Assembly (NCBI GenBank): GCA_019137255.1
Contig: WPDH01000143.1
Span: forward strand, 1-64,000
DNA: 64,000 nt
DNA from: Corinectria fuckeliana
Taxonomy: Eukaryota; Ascomycota; Sordariomycetes; Hypocreales; Nectriaceae
Reading direction: 5' to 3'
The translations under genes were made by a program, and so were the position numbers. How positions within the stretch are numbered: the first letter of the stretch is position 1; each line of letters begins with the position of its first letter. Below are positions 38,086 to 48,547 of this stretch, piece after piece. The notes below the pieces were generated by a model. That model searched no databases, was not told the DNA's origin, and worked only from the letters and a program-made list of their open reading frames with translations.

Positions 38086-38946
38086 ATTGATAAAGTCTTA
38101 GTTCTGGAGGGTGTAGGCACTCTATCGTAATGATTATATTGTGTGGTCTTGGTGAATTGGGGTATGGCGATTTATATCTGCCCTAAATTCAATCGTTTAC
38201 CATTATTTTCGGTCAGTGTTACGTCAAGGGTGACGACGCCCTTTCAGGGTGGGTTGCTGTTATTAACACGCAATGACAATCTGTGGAGTCTAGACACAAA
38301 CTTGAAACAAAGCCGCGTCACGGTATACGTCGCTCATAACTTGCTAACTCCAATATAACGGTCACTAATTTCAAGGCTGGAAGTTAGCATAAGATTAATG
38401 TTACATTTATACATGTCTATAGAACAAGCCCTGTAGAATCACCGCCAATATGAGAAATATGACGAACTAAGACAGCATTCTCAGCGACAGAGGAAGGAGA
38501 ATGCCAGAAACTTGTCTACGGTAGTAATTTGAGGCTCATTCCGCCCACAGCGTCGACTTTATAGGAGCAAGATGCCGTTGAGCGTCCTGCACCACGATAG
38601 CTGCACGTAAAGGCTGTCTCTGATCTAACGTTCTTGCCTGCATCTTGCAGTCTATACACACAAACGTCAGTGCGCATGGTGGCCCCCTGCGGGAGACATA
38701 TTGCTGCCATAGCCGCTTTCTCTGGCGCTCTATTTTGATACTCATGGGCACCAGGAGAATCGTACTGGGAGGCATACTGGCGAAGCAGAAGTCTCTCACC
38801 ATCTCTAATGCCACCGACACCAGCACGATCCCCGCCGGCCGGCTAAAGTGGAGCACGATATGAGATATTGAAGGCTTGAGCCACCTTGTCCACTGGGGGA
38901 AAGTTGCTTGTTCACACACGGCCAACGACATTCGTCTAGATTGAAA
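38086..38946. other. Intergenic region, no supported gene
   Basis: Holds the lactonase promoter and the left flank of the TIR element. A 175-codon minus-strand frame (38,536-39,063) runs across the element boundary and shows no domain, so I regard it as chance. Confidence 0.6.
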
Positions 38947-39919
38947 GGGACGTGTTATCAGGCATACATATCTGACTATCAAGCATACACAATATGGCTG
39001 GACAGTGGCGGAGCTCTGATTCCGCAGCCCCCCGCAATTTTTGTATGAGGACTGCAGAGTCAATGCTCTGACTGTGTCTTCTGCCCCTCTTCCTCATCAA
39101 TTGAAGCTATCATCATCATCGCTGCTGCCCTATATCTCAGCTGTTATCATTAATGATAGTTCCTTTTCATCGTCAGCGATCTGCTGGTCTAACTGGCCTT
39201 CAAATTTAACAGAAATTTGAAGACCTAGCTCCCTAGGAACCTCCCAAATTTACATATCAATTAGAGACTCACTAGGGGCATCAGTCTGAGACTATTAACT
39301 CTTATGCTTATGAATAGTCTGCCCTGTAGCTGGAGGCGGTGTTGATGACTGGGGCAGCTCGCCGTCAGAGTCATAGTCGTCAGCTAGGAAGGTCCGTTGA
39401 TAAGCTTGTGGCATAACCGTGCCGGCCTTATACGTATCCCTGCCCTGCTTAGCCCACCGTAGCCCCGCCTGAAGCCCCTCCTGCCGCCCTGATGATGATG
39501 ATGATGATGACCGTGTGACCTCGAGGGCAGCCGGGGCGGTTGAGGGAGGCGGCATCACTGCCCGGGCCCGGGCTGCTTCCTTAGGAACCCGGCCTTTTGC
39601 ACAGCGTAAAAGAACGCGGGTTAGATTAGTAGTATTAGGCCGGCTCTGTAAGATGATAAGGCTGTAGCCCAGCCTCATCGCGAAGTTGTTAATTACCTCA
39701 CGGGCGGCCTAAAGAGACGGAAAAGCGATATTAAATAATTTGTCCATTTTGATAGAGTGACTAAAAGTTGGGGTTGGTAGTAGCAAGACAACTGCACTCT
39801 AGATTACACCAAAATTTATATGGGGGGCTAAGCATCAGCGTCGGCGGGGTAACAGACCCACCCCTCAGCCACTTCTTATATGCTTGATAGTCAGACATGT
39901 ATGCCTGATAACACGACCC
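38947..39919 (-). mobile_element. Mutator-like (MULE) derivative with about 105-bp terminal inverted repeats
   Basis: The left end (38,947-39,050) and the right end (39,811-39,919) are inverted copies. CGTGTTATCAGGCATACAT followed by CTGACTATCAAGCATA occurs at both ends, and the similarity continues inward to a CCCCCC-plus-T/A-rich stretch. TTGAAA lies just outside both ends, a possible rest of the target duplication. The interior encodes a transposase N-terminal remnant on the minus strand. Long inverted ends and that remnant fit a non-autonomous Mutator-like element. Confidence 0.75.
39295..39747 (-). pseudogene. MULE transposase N-terminal remnant (FAR1-like region)
   Basis: From an ATG at 39747 the frame reads MDKLFNIAFPSL, a TAG at 39711-39709, then AAREVINNFAMRLGYS and LLRCAKGRVPKEAARAR. 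This looks like the N-terminal DNA-binding region of fungal Mutator-like transposases (related to FAR1). The TAG could be a mutated CAG Gln codon. The frame then passes through a run of seven Ser from a GATGAT microsatellite (about 39,494-39,515) and ends at TAA without any catalytic domain. Confidence 0.6.
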
Positions 39920-40163
39920 GGTTGAAAATAGCGTTCCCAAAAAGGAGCGGCTTCCTGGCCTGGCTCGGAATCAGAAGCTCCGGGGCGCATTCAATACTGG
40001 ATCTCGAGCCGTGTGACCTACAATGTGCACATCTGACCCCCACCACTGCATACGTGGGCAGAAGATTAACAGGCGGGGAAAGGGCTCCCACTTGAGGGTG
40101 TTTGAACAATTTGGAGAGGGCGGAGGAGAAATCGGTCATACGAATTACTTATCTTTGTCAATA

Positions 40164-41049
40164 ATGAAGAAACTGCTTGAACTCCGCGCGGCAGATGCCG
40201 ATGTGGTCCGGCTGCAGAAGCTGTTGGATACGTACAAAGGCGAGGGGGACGCACTGCAGCAAGCCAAGACGCACTGCTATGACCGACTGATGGCGACGCG
40301 GACCAACGTGACTCTCGAGTTCCGCAAAGCTGTGTTGGCTTATAAATACCTGACCTTAACTGACAGCAGTATCGTGCTGGACCCGTTGAAGAGCATAACT
40401 CAACTCCGCGACGATGCACTGCGAGTGTCTACTAAGTTGAAGCAGTGGAAGTAAAAGTACTCATCTGACTTTCCTCTTTTTACCACGCAGCCTGTCCTGT
40501 TGAGCAAGCTCCTGGGAGTTGAGACGTTGAAGCAGCATTTGGTGAGTCTGCAAAATAGCGGGCTGGTTACGTGCACCTTGGTTCCTTCCTCTTCTTCGTC
40601 CACCGGTGGGACAGGCTTGGGGTTTCCGTTCGTCAAAAGCTCCCATGTAAGGGTCACTGGTCTTCGAGCCATGCTCGTTGGCGCGAAAGCATCAGACAGC
40701 AACACAACAGTGGCCACCGTGACGATAAGCACACCGGGCATGTACGCTGATGTGGACGACGGCGGTCACATTATGTATGTCCAGGCATCACCGCTTATTC
40801 GCACATTCCGGTACAAATTGGATAAATAAAAGTTTGAAAGAAGTGGATGACGAGTCGCGGATAGTTGTCGACTCATTTGTGCCTAGTAAAGATCATGTTG
40901 AACCAACCCCGTTCACCCAGTGGTCGATCAAGGTGGATGACCTGGAGACGCTGGACTTGAGCGGGGTGGCGGATGTTCAGCTTTTGTGGCGCGGGACGGC
41001 AAATCTCAATGGAACGCAGTCGGGTCGTGGGCTCAGCAGTGTGATATAA
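40164..41049 (+). pseudogene. Broken gene, C-terminal part of an unrecognised fungal protein
   Basis: Three plus-strand pieces have coding character. The first, 40164-40454, is helical and rich in Lys, Leu and Asp. It is followed by an intron-like stretch ending in a pyrimidine tract and ACGCAG at 40490. The second, 40491-40829, is beta-rich with poly-Ser. The third, about 40830-41049, is in another frame. Splicing at the obvious GTAAAA donor (40451) does not keep frame, and between pieces two and three there is a frame change too tight for an intron. The gene therefore appears broken, or the assembly has an indel. I do not recognise the family. It lies between two DNA transposons. Confidence 0.5.
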
Positions 41050-41664
41050 CAGGGACTTTGTGTGTTTGTCACCAGGCTATATATTTACATGTTCTCCGCT
41101 ATCACGCAGAAGTTCGTACAAGCAAGTGACCAGGAGGGTAATGATAAATGTTCGTATGATATATAGCTTGGGGTCACCGACAAAGGGGCATATACGCGAT
41201 GACAGGAAGCTCGAGTCTGGATGCCCGTCCACTCGACCGTCAGGTTCCCTGGACCAAATCGTGGTGCTGGACTCTACGTCACATGTTGAATCCATACCAG
41301 GGTGACTTTGCGAGTTCTACACCTACGGTCCTATGACTCCTATCCTCAGTTCAGTGTAATAGTCCCAGGGGATAGCCGAGATGTACGAAAAGGGACGTCC
41401 CATTACCCACTACGATGCAATGAGGACCAGTCACGGTTGCTATGTTGGCACCTTTGATGTCATAATGTATTACTCCGAGTCTAGGCTATATGCTCCGGCG
41501 CATTTAGTGAAGAATCCCAGGTGGTGGATGAGTGGGGATAAGAAGCGCATATGTAAGTGCAGTTCCCCGACCTGACTCTCAAAGAACAAAGGCTCACTCA
41601 GTTGCTAGTTTTACATTTCAGACCATCATAGAATACTCATACAAGCCACCTCCTGTCCATCAGA
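41050..41664. other. Intergenic region, no supported gene
   Basis: Only short frames without recognisable features. The promoter of the helical protein must lie here. Confidence 0.55.
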
Positions 41665-42204
41665 ATGTCTGGTACTCTCACCAAGTTTGACCTATCTCCC
41701 CAGGGCCTCCTCGGAGAAGACCACAAGTTCATCATCCAGGATGTGAATCTCGACACCATCGACGAGTATATCAAGAGGGTGGAAAGTGGTAGTAAAATGT
41801 GTGACTACATGAAGAATCCTCCCCGATTGCCCCAGGGCGATGTGTACAGGGTTTTTGAACTCCACCGGGATCGCCTCCAGACCTGTGAGGAGTTCGTGCG
41901 GTCTGCCCCTATGATCCTGCAGCTGTGCCAGCAGATCAGGGCCTATGCGCAGATGGCCAAAGACAGTTACGGCGACCTATTTGATATCCTGGTCAAGCTG
42001 AAGGAACACGGCCCTGACTCGCAAAGCACGGCAGCCGCGAAAGATATTGTGAGTCGGTCGGACACCAAAATCTCGGAGCTCGTCCCCCTCGTGCAAAAAA
42101 AGGCCGGCGTGCTATCCACCTTCGACACAAAGATCAGAGGGATAGACACAGAGGCGGAGGAAGTAGGACGCCGGATCAGCGGGATATCCAAGGAGGAATT
42201 CTAG
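41665..42204 (+). CDS. Small helical protein of unknown function (179 aa)
   Basis: A single open frame from ATG 41665 to TAG 42204 with normal codon use. The sequence is almost entirely charged and amphipathic, with predicted helices at about residues 25-45, 60-100 (VFELHRDRLQTCEEFVRSAP) and 130-179. It has no signal peptide and no hydrophobic helix long enough to be a clear membrane span. I know no family for it. The stop codon lies only 15 bp before a PIF/Harbinger-type insertion, so its 3' untranslated region is probably supplied by that element. Confidence 0.65.
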   Translation: MSGTLTKFDLSPQGLLGEDHKFIIQDVNLDTIDEYIKRVESGSKMCDYMKNPPRLPQGDVYRVFELHRDRLQTCEEFVRSAPMILQLCQQIRAYAQMAKDSYGDLFDILVKLKEHGPDSQSTAAAKDIVSRSDTKISELVPLVQKKAGVLSTFDTKIRGIDTEAEEVGRRISGISKEEF

Positions 42205-42221
42205 AGTTGTGTTATTGTTTA

Positions 42222-43100
42222 GGGCCTGATCTTCTCGAGCTGGTTAACATAACCATGGTTGTAAGTGGAGACAAGAGATAAATAAAAATGCTTCGCTATA
42301 CCTATTTTGGTAGCAAATTGCCCGCCAAGATGAGATAACCACGGGAATGCAAATTATGTAAGCGTCTAGATGTACCTTTTCCCGCTTTATCTTATTAATC
42401 TAAGGGGCTTAGCATCTATTCCTGTTATAGCTAAAAGAGCGGGCACCTTTTCATCAATTCTGCTGTTATTCGTAACCACTGATGATTGAGGGTTATGTTA
42501 ACTATGGCCCGGGTTAAGGACCCTGTCGTGTAATTAGCTGGCGTGCCACCTAGGAACGTAACATGTTAGTGAAGCTGTACTCACCACCTTACAACTATCG
42601 TTATGTTTAACTATAGGGCCCAGCAGGCAGCTACAGCCAGACTATTCGAGGAAGCTAGCTGTCTGTAGCCCTTACAGATGTTGATGCTGGTGTTGATGAT
42701 GCTGCCGGTCGCGGCACAGGGACGGGTTGGGTTGATAGCGGCCAGGGCGACAAGTAGGTCATTAAGGACGGCAGGTTGATAGGGGCGTCATTGAGGTCAT
42801 CAAGGTGAGACGGGGATACAGCTTCAACAGCAGAGTTATCGTTGTGGGTTGACATCGCGGCTGATATTACACAGGAAACGCGTCTCTTTTGCCCTTTAAC
42901 GCACAAAGGATCAGTCTTTTCAACATGGGCGTTATCAACCTACGAGACCGCCTTATCAGGCAGGCGGTAAGACCCTCGTCGGCCCCTCTTTTCATAACTT
43001 GCTGACAGGGGTCTCAGAAGGTACATCAAGAGGTTAACAGGGGCCTGATGTATCTTTTCTTAACCATAGTTATGTTAACCAGCTCGAGAAGATCAGGCCC
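42222..43100. mobile_element. PIF/Harbinger-type element (MITE-like, 879 bp)
   Basis: The ends are 39-bp inverted repeats with one mismatch: GGGCCTGATCTTCTCGAGCT at 42,222 and its complement ending at 43,100. A TTA duplication flanks both sides (42,219-42,221 and 43,101-43,103). GGGCC-type ends with a TWA target are the mark of PIF/Harbinger elements. The interior has no transposase; an 83-codon minus-strand frame (42,655-42,906) has no clear domain. Further copies of the TTAACTATGG and GGGCCTGAT words occur inside. Confidence 0.85.
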
Positions 43101-43321
43101 TTAATTTAATATTGATTAATAATAGTCATCCTTAGTTATGTTGCGAAAGAGTGGTCAGAAATGGGGGCTGGTCGGAAAATGGGGTGGGGGACTTAGCTTG
43201 TATTTATGCATATAACCCGCTGTACAAACGTATTTAACCTTATTATTATAAATGGCTGTTTGCCCCATAACCGCTCAGGCATCACGACCGGAGGCGGGGA
43301 TACACATATTAAAGACTCAAG

Positions 43322-45772
43322 ATGTCGCACTGGAACTCGCAATATCCGCCGCCACTCCCGCCCCGGAGCCCGGGACCTCCCCCGGGATATCTTCCGGGAT
43401 CGTCGCCTGGATATTCGCAGGCTCCGTGCTTTCCGGCTCCGCCGACGGCCTCGGCTGTACCTCCGCCCATTCCGCCGCGGCCACCTCAGTACCAACGACC
43501 ACTTTCCCAACACGAGCCAGGTCGCCAACCAGCCAGTGGCCTCACTTACAACACCCCGCGGGACTCTTCACCAGAGTTCCAGACTCATATCTACCCTCCT
43601 CCCCGAAGCCCGGGCCATGATGCTGCTGCTCCACCGGCTCTTCTGCCTCGTCCACCATCGTGTGTTCCGTCACCCAGCGCACCCGCGCCAAGGCACTTTC
43701 CCTATGACCCTAACACATATGCACCGAAACAGTCAGGTTTCCTACAGCCCCAGACGACAACAGTGCCGGTTGGAGCGTCCCATACCGGTTCCCGGGACAG
43801 TGGTGCTTATCCACGGCCTGATTCGACACCCCAGAACTCTAGCCCCGTCACAAGTCCTCAGCACCGCCTATCTACGTCTACGTCACGGCTCGCTGACGGA
43901 TATGGCCCTAGTAGTGAGACGGGTGGAGAGACGAATGACATCGACCAGCTGCTCCGGGAGCTGGAGATTTCCACCGATGGCTCGCAACGTCGCAACGGAG
44001 CGCATGAGTACCCGCCAAGGGGGTCAACAGAAAACGTCAACACCCCGACTGCGCCCGTTCAGGCATCTGGGGCTGTCACGGGAAAGATGGCCTGTATCAA
44101 CCTAGAGGTTGAGTTTCCGGCCACGTGGTATTCCCACACACAAGCTCCAGGGATGTGGATATGTTCAAGGTGCTACGATCAACACTTGCGAGGAACCTCT
44201 ATTGCACGAGAGTTCGGGGGCCGTTTCTACGACGACCATCAGGCACGTGGTTGTTCATTCAGCTCTGCGCGGATCAAGGACGTCTTGTTGAAGGATGCCT
44301 TGAGGATGGGGTCTGCCCAGCAACTTGTCGACCATTACAAGTTCCGAGCCACTGTTCCCGGTTGCAAAGGCGTCATCGGAGTCAAGGGAAGCGAGAATAT
44401 CAAGTGGTTTGCTGCCAAAGACAACGCCATCCCGGGTTTTGTAGCGTGCCAAGCGTGTTGGGAGGACCACGTGCTGTCTCGGCGGTTTTCCGCCAAGTTC
44501 GAGCCAGTGTCTATGCCGCACGCAGAGAACGACATCTGGGCTTGCGACATGGCCGTGCCGTACATCAGAAAGCAGTACATAGCACGGGCCGATGCAGACG
44601 ACTGGTCCGGGTTCGTGAGAGATGCGTCAGACCGTCTCAAGTTACCTGCATGCCCAAAGACGCAGAAGGCTCCCCTCGTTGGCCGCAGCTGGGTCTGCCC
44701 TATAGAAAGACCGCAGATTCTCATCTGTGGAGCTTGCTTCTGCGATCATGTATTGGGATCCGGCGAAGAAGAAAGGTGGCGCGACTCAACTGGCGACAAG
44801 TCCGTCGAGTACGCGACAGATGTTGTCTGTGCAACAGGGCAGTTCACCCTCAATGTCGCCATGAGTTGTGCGGAGGAGCAGAAAGATTACTCCATCTTCT
44901 GGAATGCCCTGGACGCAGCTCTCCAGAACCAGGCCTGCGTGTCTAGAGGAATGAAGGGTGCGTCGTGGTACACGCTTCGCTCTGATCCACGGGACTTTGG
45001 GGTCTGCGGTGGCTGTTACGAGGCTCTGATCGGTTCTTTGCGTCTCACCAAGTTCTTCATACCCAAGATCATACCGCCTGATCTGGAGTATTGTTGCTGT
45101 CTCAACCCAGAGTTCCCCCGCTTCGCGACATATCTACTGAAACTCCTTGCGGCATACTACGCGGAGGATACGACCGCCCTGGAAGTCTTTGCCGCCGCAT
45201 ACACCCACTTGCCCGTCTGCCGCCGGGATCAGGACTATAAGAACGGACTGTGGTATGGCTGGCCCGATTGCACCATCTGCGCCGAATGCCACCATGAGTT
45301 CATCCGCGGCACGGCCCTCGCCGACTCGATGCCCTATCAGGGCGTCCGCGTTGAGGGCAGCATAATGTGCGACATGTACAGCCCGCGCATGCGAGGCTTA
45401 TACCTTGAAGCCTGTGCCGCAAACCCCCCAGACCCGTCGGCTCTGCGTGCATACGCAGCTCATCGGTCGCAGGTGTATGTGCAGACGATGATGGTGATAA
45501 GGCAGATTCAGCGTCAGCAGCGACTTGCGCTCGGCGAGCAGATGCGACTGAATAGGAACAGCTCGTTCTACAACTGGCTAGGGAACAACCAAGCAGCCTC
45601 GATGGGAAGCACGGGTAGCTGGAGCGCCGTGGGCGTCGGCTATGGGTTCCAGAATCAGAACCAGTTGCTAGGGGCCAAGTACGGGCAGCAGGCCATAGCG
45701 GCCGGGGCAGGGGTTGGGTCAGGGGCTGGTAGTATCCAAGCATTGGAACAACAGTGGCGGGAGGTTGAGTAG
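43322..45772 (+). CDS. Large cysteine-module protein with Pro-rich N-terminus (816 aa)
   Basis: Single exon. Residues 1-200 are low-complexity, rich in Pro, Ser, Tyr and Gly and probably disordered. Residues 255-690 contain five modules of about 92 residues. Each has a Cys (258, 348, 444, 539, 633), a C-x2-C followed by an aromatic or His residue (281/284, 376/379, 469/472, 562/565, 653/656), and another Cys about 27-31 residues later (311, 408, 503, 591-593, 683). Examples are ICSRCYDQHLRGT, ACQACWEDHVL and ICAECHHEFIRGT. This suggests five metal-binding units. The C-terminus (about 755-816) is Gly, Gln and Ala rich. There is no signal peptide and no clear membrane segment. I recognise no named family. 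Confidence 0.85.
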   Translation: MSHWNSQYPPPLPPRSPGPPPGYLPGSSPGYSQAPCFPAPPTASAVPPPIPPRPPQYQRPLSQHEPGRQPASGLTYNTPRDSSPEFQTHIYPPPRSPGHDAAAPPALLPRPPSCVPSPSAPAPRHFPYDPNTYAPKQSGFLQPQTTTVPVGASHTGSRDSGAYPRPDSTPQNSSPVTSPQHRLSTSTSRLADGYGPSSETGGETNDIDQLLRELEISTDGSQRRNGAHEYPPRGSTENVNTPTAPVQASGAVTGKMACINLEVEFPATWYSHTQAPGMWICSRCYDQHLRGTSIAREFGGRFYDDHQARGCSFSSARIKDVLLKDALRMGSAQQLVDHYKFRATVPGCKGVIGVKGSENIKWFAAKDNAIPGFVACQACWEDHVLSRRFSAKFEPVSMPHAENDIWACDMAVPYIRKQYIARADADDWSGFVRDASDRLKLPACPKTQKAPLVGRSWVCPIERPQILICGACFCDHVLGSGEEERWRDSTGDKSVEYATDVVCATGQFTLNVAMSCAEEQKDYSIFWNALDAALQNQACVSRGMKGASWYTLRSDPRDFGVCGGCYEALIGSLRLTKFFIPKIIPPDLEYCCCLNPEFPRFATYLLKLLAAYYAEDTTALEVFAAAYTHLPVCRRDQDYKNGLWYGWPDCTICAECHHEFIRGTALADSMPYQGVRVEGSIMCDMYSPRMRGLYLEACAANPPDPSALRAYAAHRSQVYVQTMMVIRQIQRQQRLALGEQMRLNRNSSFYNWLGNNQAASMGSTGSWSAVGVGYGFQNQNQLLGAKYGQQAIAAGAGVGSGAGSIQALEQQWREVE

Positions 45773-46689
45773 ACTTGAGAGGCGAGCAATAAACGAGGCT
45801 CAAGGTGGATGCTGCGAGGATGTATCTCGTCATAGCAGATATCAGGCATCTTGATTGCCTCCAGCTGGGGTAATATTGGCCCGCGGGTGCATATAGTACG
45901 AAATTGTCTGATGATCTTAGCAAAGACTTGTCTTTTTTAAGCCACTATGGCGCTCCTATGAGCTTGTTTGCCCCTTTTAATATTTTTAATATGTCACATT
46001 GTTAACGGTGTCGAGCATTGCCACTGGGATCGGAATGCGGTTACGTTCACGTTTGACTGGGCTGGACGTTCCTAATCTACATCAAAAGTCACAAGCATTG
46101 ATAGGTGACTATTGATGGCTATTACGCCGCTCCTACTATGAAGCCTTTGCTATCGTTCACCTCCCCATTTTCTTGAATCAAATGGCTGTTCGTCTCCTCG
46201 TTGAGCCATGGCTAGGAGCGGCTATTGCTGCAGCTACTGGAACACGGCCTCTCTCACCATTTATCCTTTGGACAGAGACCAAGAGCATCTAACTAATAGT
46301 CAAGGCCAGACCTCCATACTGTCGCCCAAGAATGAAAATGAAGAGAAACTGGGGGCACAGCTCGGGACGCAGGGGCCCGCCAATACGTGGTGTATAAAGC
46401 ACCCGTGTCACCCACGGACCCGAGTGTCCATGATTTACAACGCAAATCCCCTGCCTGAGTCCGGAACTGATGATCTTGCCCTGCAAGAAGGCCAATGCAA
46501 CACGTGGCGCGACCAATGATGGCGGTCCGGTTCTACTAAATGCGCCTCCCCTCACCCTCACCATCCTGTTTGTAAAGCCTCCGACGTCCTCCTCCCACAC
46601 CCGGCTGCCTGTCCTCGCCAAACTGAATCCAATCGCATTGAACGCAATATGAGGACATTACTTTTATCTGCAGATATTCCTCTATATCG
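45773..46689. other. Intergenic region, no supported gene
   Basis: Short frames only (about 46,208-46,650 on both strands), without domains or splice structure. Confidence 0.55.
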
Positions 46690-46950
46690 AGGCGATGGCC
46701 TGTGAACTACTCAAGGTAGACGTCCATGCCCATTTCTTGCCCGAATTCTACACGGAAGCGTTGCGATAGGCAGGGCATCTACCCGGACCCGATGGAATGC
46801 CGGGGATCCCGGCACGCTCAAAAAGCTCCTGTGACGGCTATCTCTGATAAGACCAGGGCTGAACTGCCGAAGGACACATCGAGTTCATGGATGAACAACA
46901 CATCGCCAAGTCGTATCTCTCCATCTCGAGTCTCGGGGTGTCGGTGAGTG
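46690..46950 (+). pseudogene. Amidohydrolase (PF04909-type) N-terminal remnant
   Basis: From 46,716 the frame reads VDVHAHFLPEFYTEALR. This contains the metal-binding HxH motif at the N-terminus of amidohydrolase-2 proteins, the family of ACMSD-like decarboxylases. A TAG follows immediately, then AGHLPGPDGMPGIP in the same frame. A further piece at about 46,872-46,943 reads HIEFMDEQHIAKSYLSIS in a shifted position. The rest of the roughly 330-residue enzyme is missing. The remnant is dead. Confidence 0.75.
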
Positions 46951-47671
46951 CGCGAGCGATCATGCGCGGCAAGACGCTCGTATAGCGCCCGGTAGCGCGG
47001 CGTGAGTGTAAGAGTCTCGTCCGCGAGCACTTCTCGCGCGGGTGGGTCGCAGGATTGATACCCTTGTACCTACTGACTTGTCAATCGCGGAAAAGCTTCA
47101 TGAATTGCTTCATAGACAATTATTTAATTTTTTGCCCAATCGCTGCTCCCGGAGCTACATTCTTGTGGTACTCACGCGACCTGGTATGTAGAACATCACG
47201 GAAGGTAATGGAAGAGTCGGGGGTTGAAGGCTGCGGAGCTTCGCTGCTCTTTCGCGGTGCAGCTTATCGGTCAATGTCTCTATTACAACGCAACTGTTTC
47301 CATTTTCGGATAAATTGGCTGACAGCTCCCATCGCAAGTAGGTAGGTAAGGCACCAATCAGTACATAGAGATCTGCGGACATAGCGTCTCAATGGCCTTC
47401 CCCAATGGGCAAGGGTTAAGTACGAGCGTGGCGCATGTCAGCTTACATAGAGTCATCGCCATATTGAGTCACAGCTTTTTCTCCTATCACTAATTTCTGG
47501 CACCACGCTTTCCTAAATTCTTTCGAATGAGTTGTCTTGGTACCCGGATAACCGAAGTGAGTCACGACAAAGACTATGGGCATTGCTGGATGAACATCAA
47601 GGACGACCATAAAAGAGCAGAACACAACCATGACTTGGGACGAAACCAGATTAGCTCTCAGTTCAACAACA
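46951..47671. other. Intergenic region, no supported gene
   Basis: May contain further unrecognisable remains of the amidohydrolase gene, and the methyltransferase promoter. No supported frame. Confidence 0.5.
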
Positions 47672-48547
47672 ATGTCTACTTTCCAACCTCTCTCAGCCTC
47701 TGCGGCGGCCACCATCGCAACATACTCCATCATCCCCCCAAACGGACTCGCCGTAGAGATCGGACAAGCCACGCACCGCATTCGCCTCGTCAACTTCTGG
47801 CACATCACCCCTGGCAGCCGCGTGCTGGAGATTGGCTGCGGCCAGGGCAATTGCACCGCCGTGCTCGCCGAAGCAGTCGGCCCCACCGGCCATGTCGACG
47901 CCGTAGATCCCGGCAGTCCGAACTACGGCGCGCCGTTTACCCTCCGGGAGGCACAGGCCCATATCTCGGAGAGCAGGGTTGGCGGACGAGTGACATGGCA
48001 TAACGCCGAGCCGGTAGAGTTCCTGAGCAAGAATGGGGATAAATGGGACTACGTCGTGTTTTCGCATTGTATCTGGTACTTTGCGTCTCCGGATCTACTG
48101 GCTGCAATGCTAAAGTCCCTGAAGGGAAGGGTTCGGGAGGTTCTTGTTGCAGAGTATGCGCTCACAGCCACGGAGAAGGACGCTCAGGCGCATGTCTTGG
48201 CGGCGCGCGCCCGAGCTGACCTGGAGGCGCAAAACAAAGACAGTGCGGCCAATATCCGGAGCATGCTGAGTCCCGACGAGATCAAGCTCAATGCTACATC
48301 AGCCGGATGGAAGCTTGAAGCTGAAGATATCGTTGTGCCTGCAGAGGACTTGCTGGATGGGCAGTGGGAGACTGGCTCGCTCACTAGCAAGGGGTTTGTC
48401 AACGAGGTTGAGACCCATGTCCAGGACGAGGCGGTGAAAGCGGCTCTCCTCGCTGCGAGGGAGGATGTGCTACGTGCTGTCAAGAGCCAGGACGCGAAGA
48501 GAACAAGGACCATGGATGTTTGGGTTGGGCGCTTCGTTGACCAGTGA
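47672..48547 (+). CDS. SAM-dependent methyltransferase (291 aa)
   Basis: A class I SAM methyltransferase. Motif I is VLEIGCGQGNCTAVLAEAVG, followed by the acidic strand HVDAVDPGSP and a motif IV-like WDYVVFSHCIWYF. Single exon. The frame is open to an ATG at 47630, but the ATG at 47672 (MSTFQPLSASA) has the better context (ACAATG) and gives the usual N-terminus, so I chose it. The methyl acceptor is unknown. No biosynthetic partner lies directly beside it; the dead PKS cluster is 7 kb away. Confidence 0.85.
   Translation: MSTFQPLSASAAATIATYSIIPPNGLAVEIGQATHRIRLVNFWHITPGSRVLEIGCGQGNCTAVLAEAVGPTGHVDAVDPGSPNYGAPFTLREAQAHISESRVGGRVTWHNAEPVEFLSKNGDKWDYVVFSHCIWYFASPDLLAAMLKSLKGRVREVLVAEYALTATEKDAQAHVLAARARADLEAQNKDSAANIRSMLSPDEIKLNATSAGWKLEAEDIVVPAEDLLDGQWETGSLTSKGFVNEVETHVQDEAVKAALLAAREDVLRAVKSQDAKRTRTMDVWVGRFVDQ

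Noticed and set aside
38536..39063. 175-codon minus-strand frame with many Cys
   Set aside because: It runs across the left end of the TIR element, so it cannot be an old gene. No family resemblance.
45300..45923. 207-codon minus-strand frame
   Set aside because: Opposite strand of the cysteine-module protein. Its Ser, Arg and Pro richness is that of an antisense shadow.
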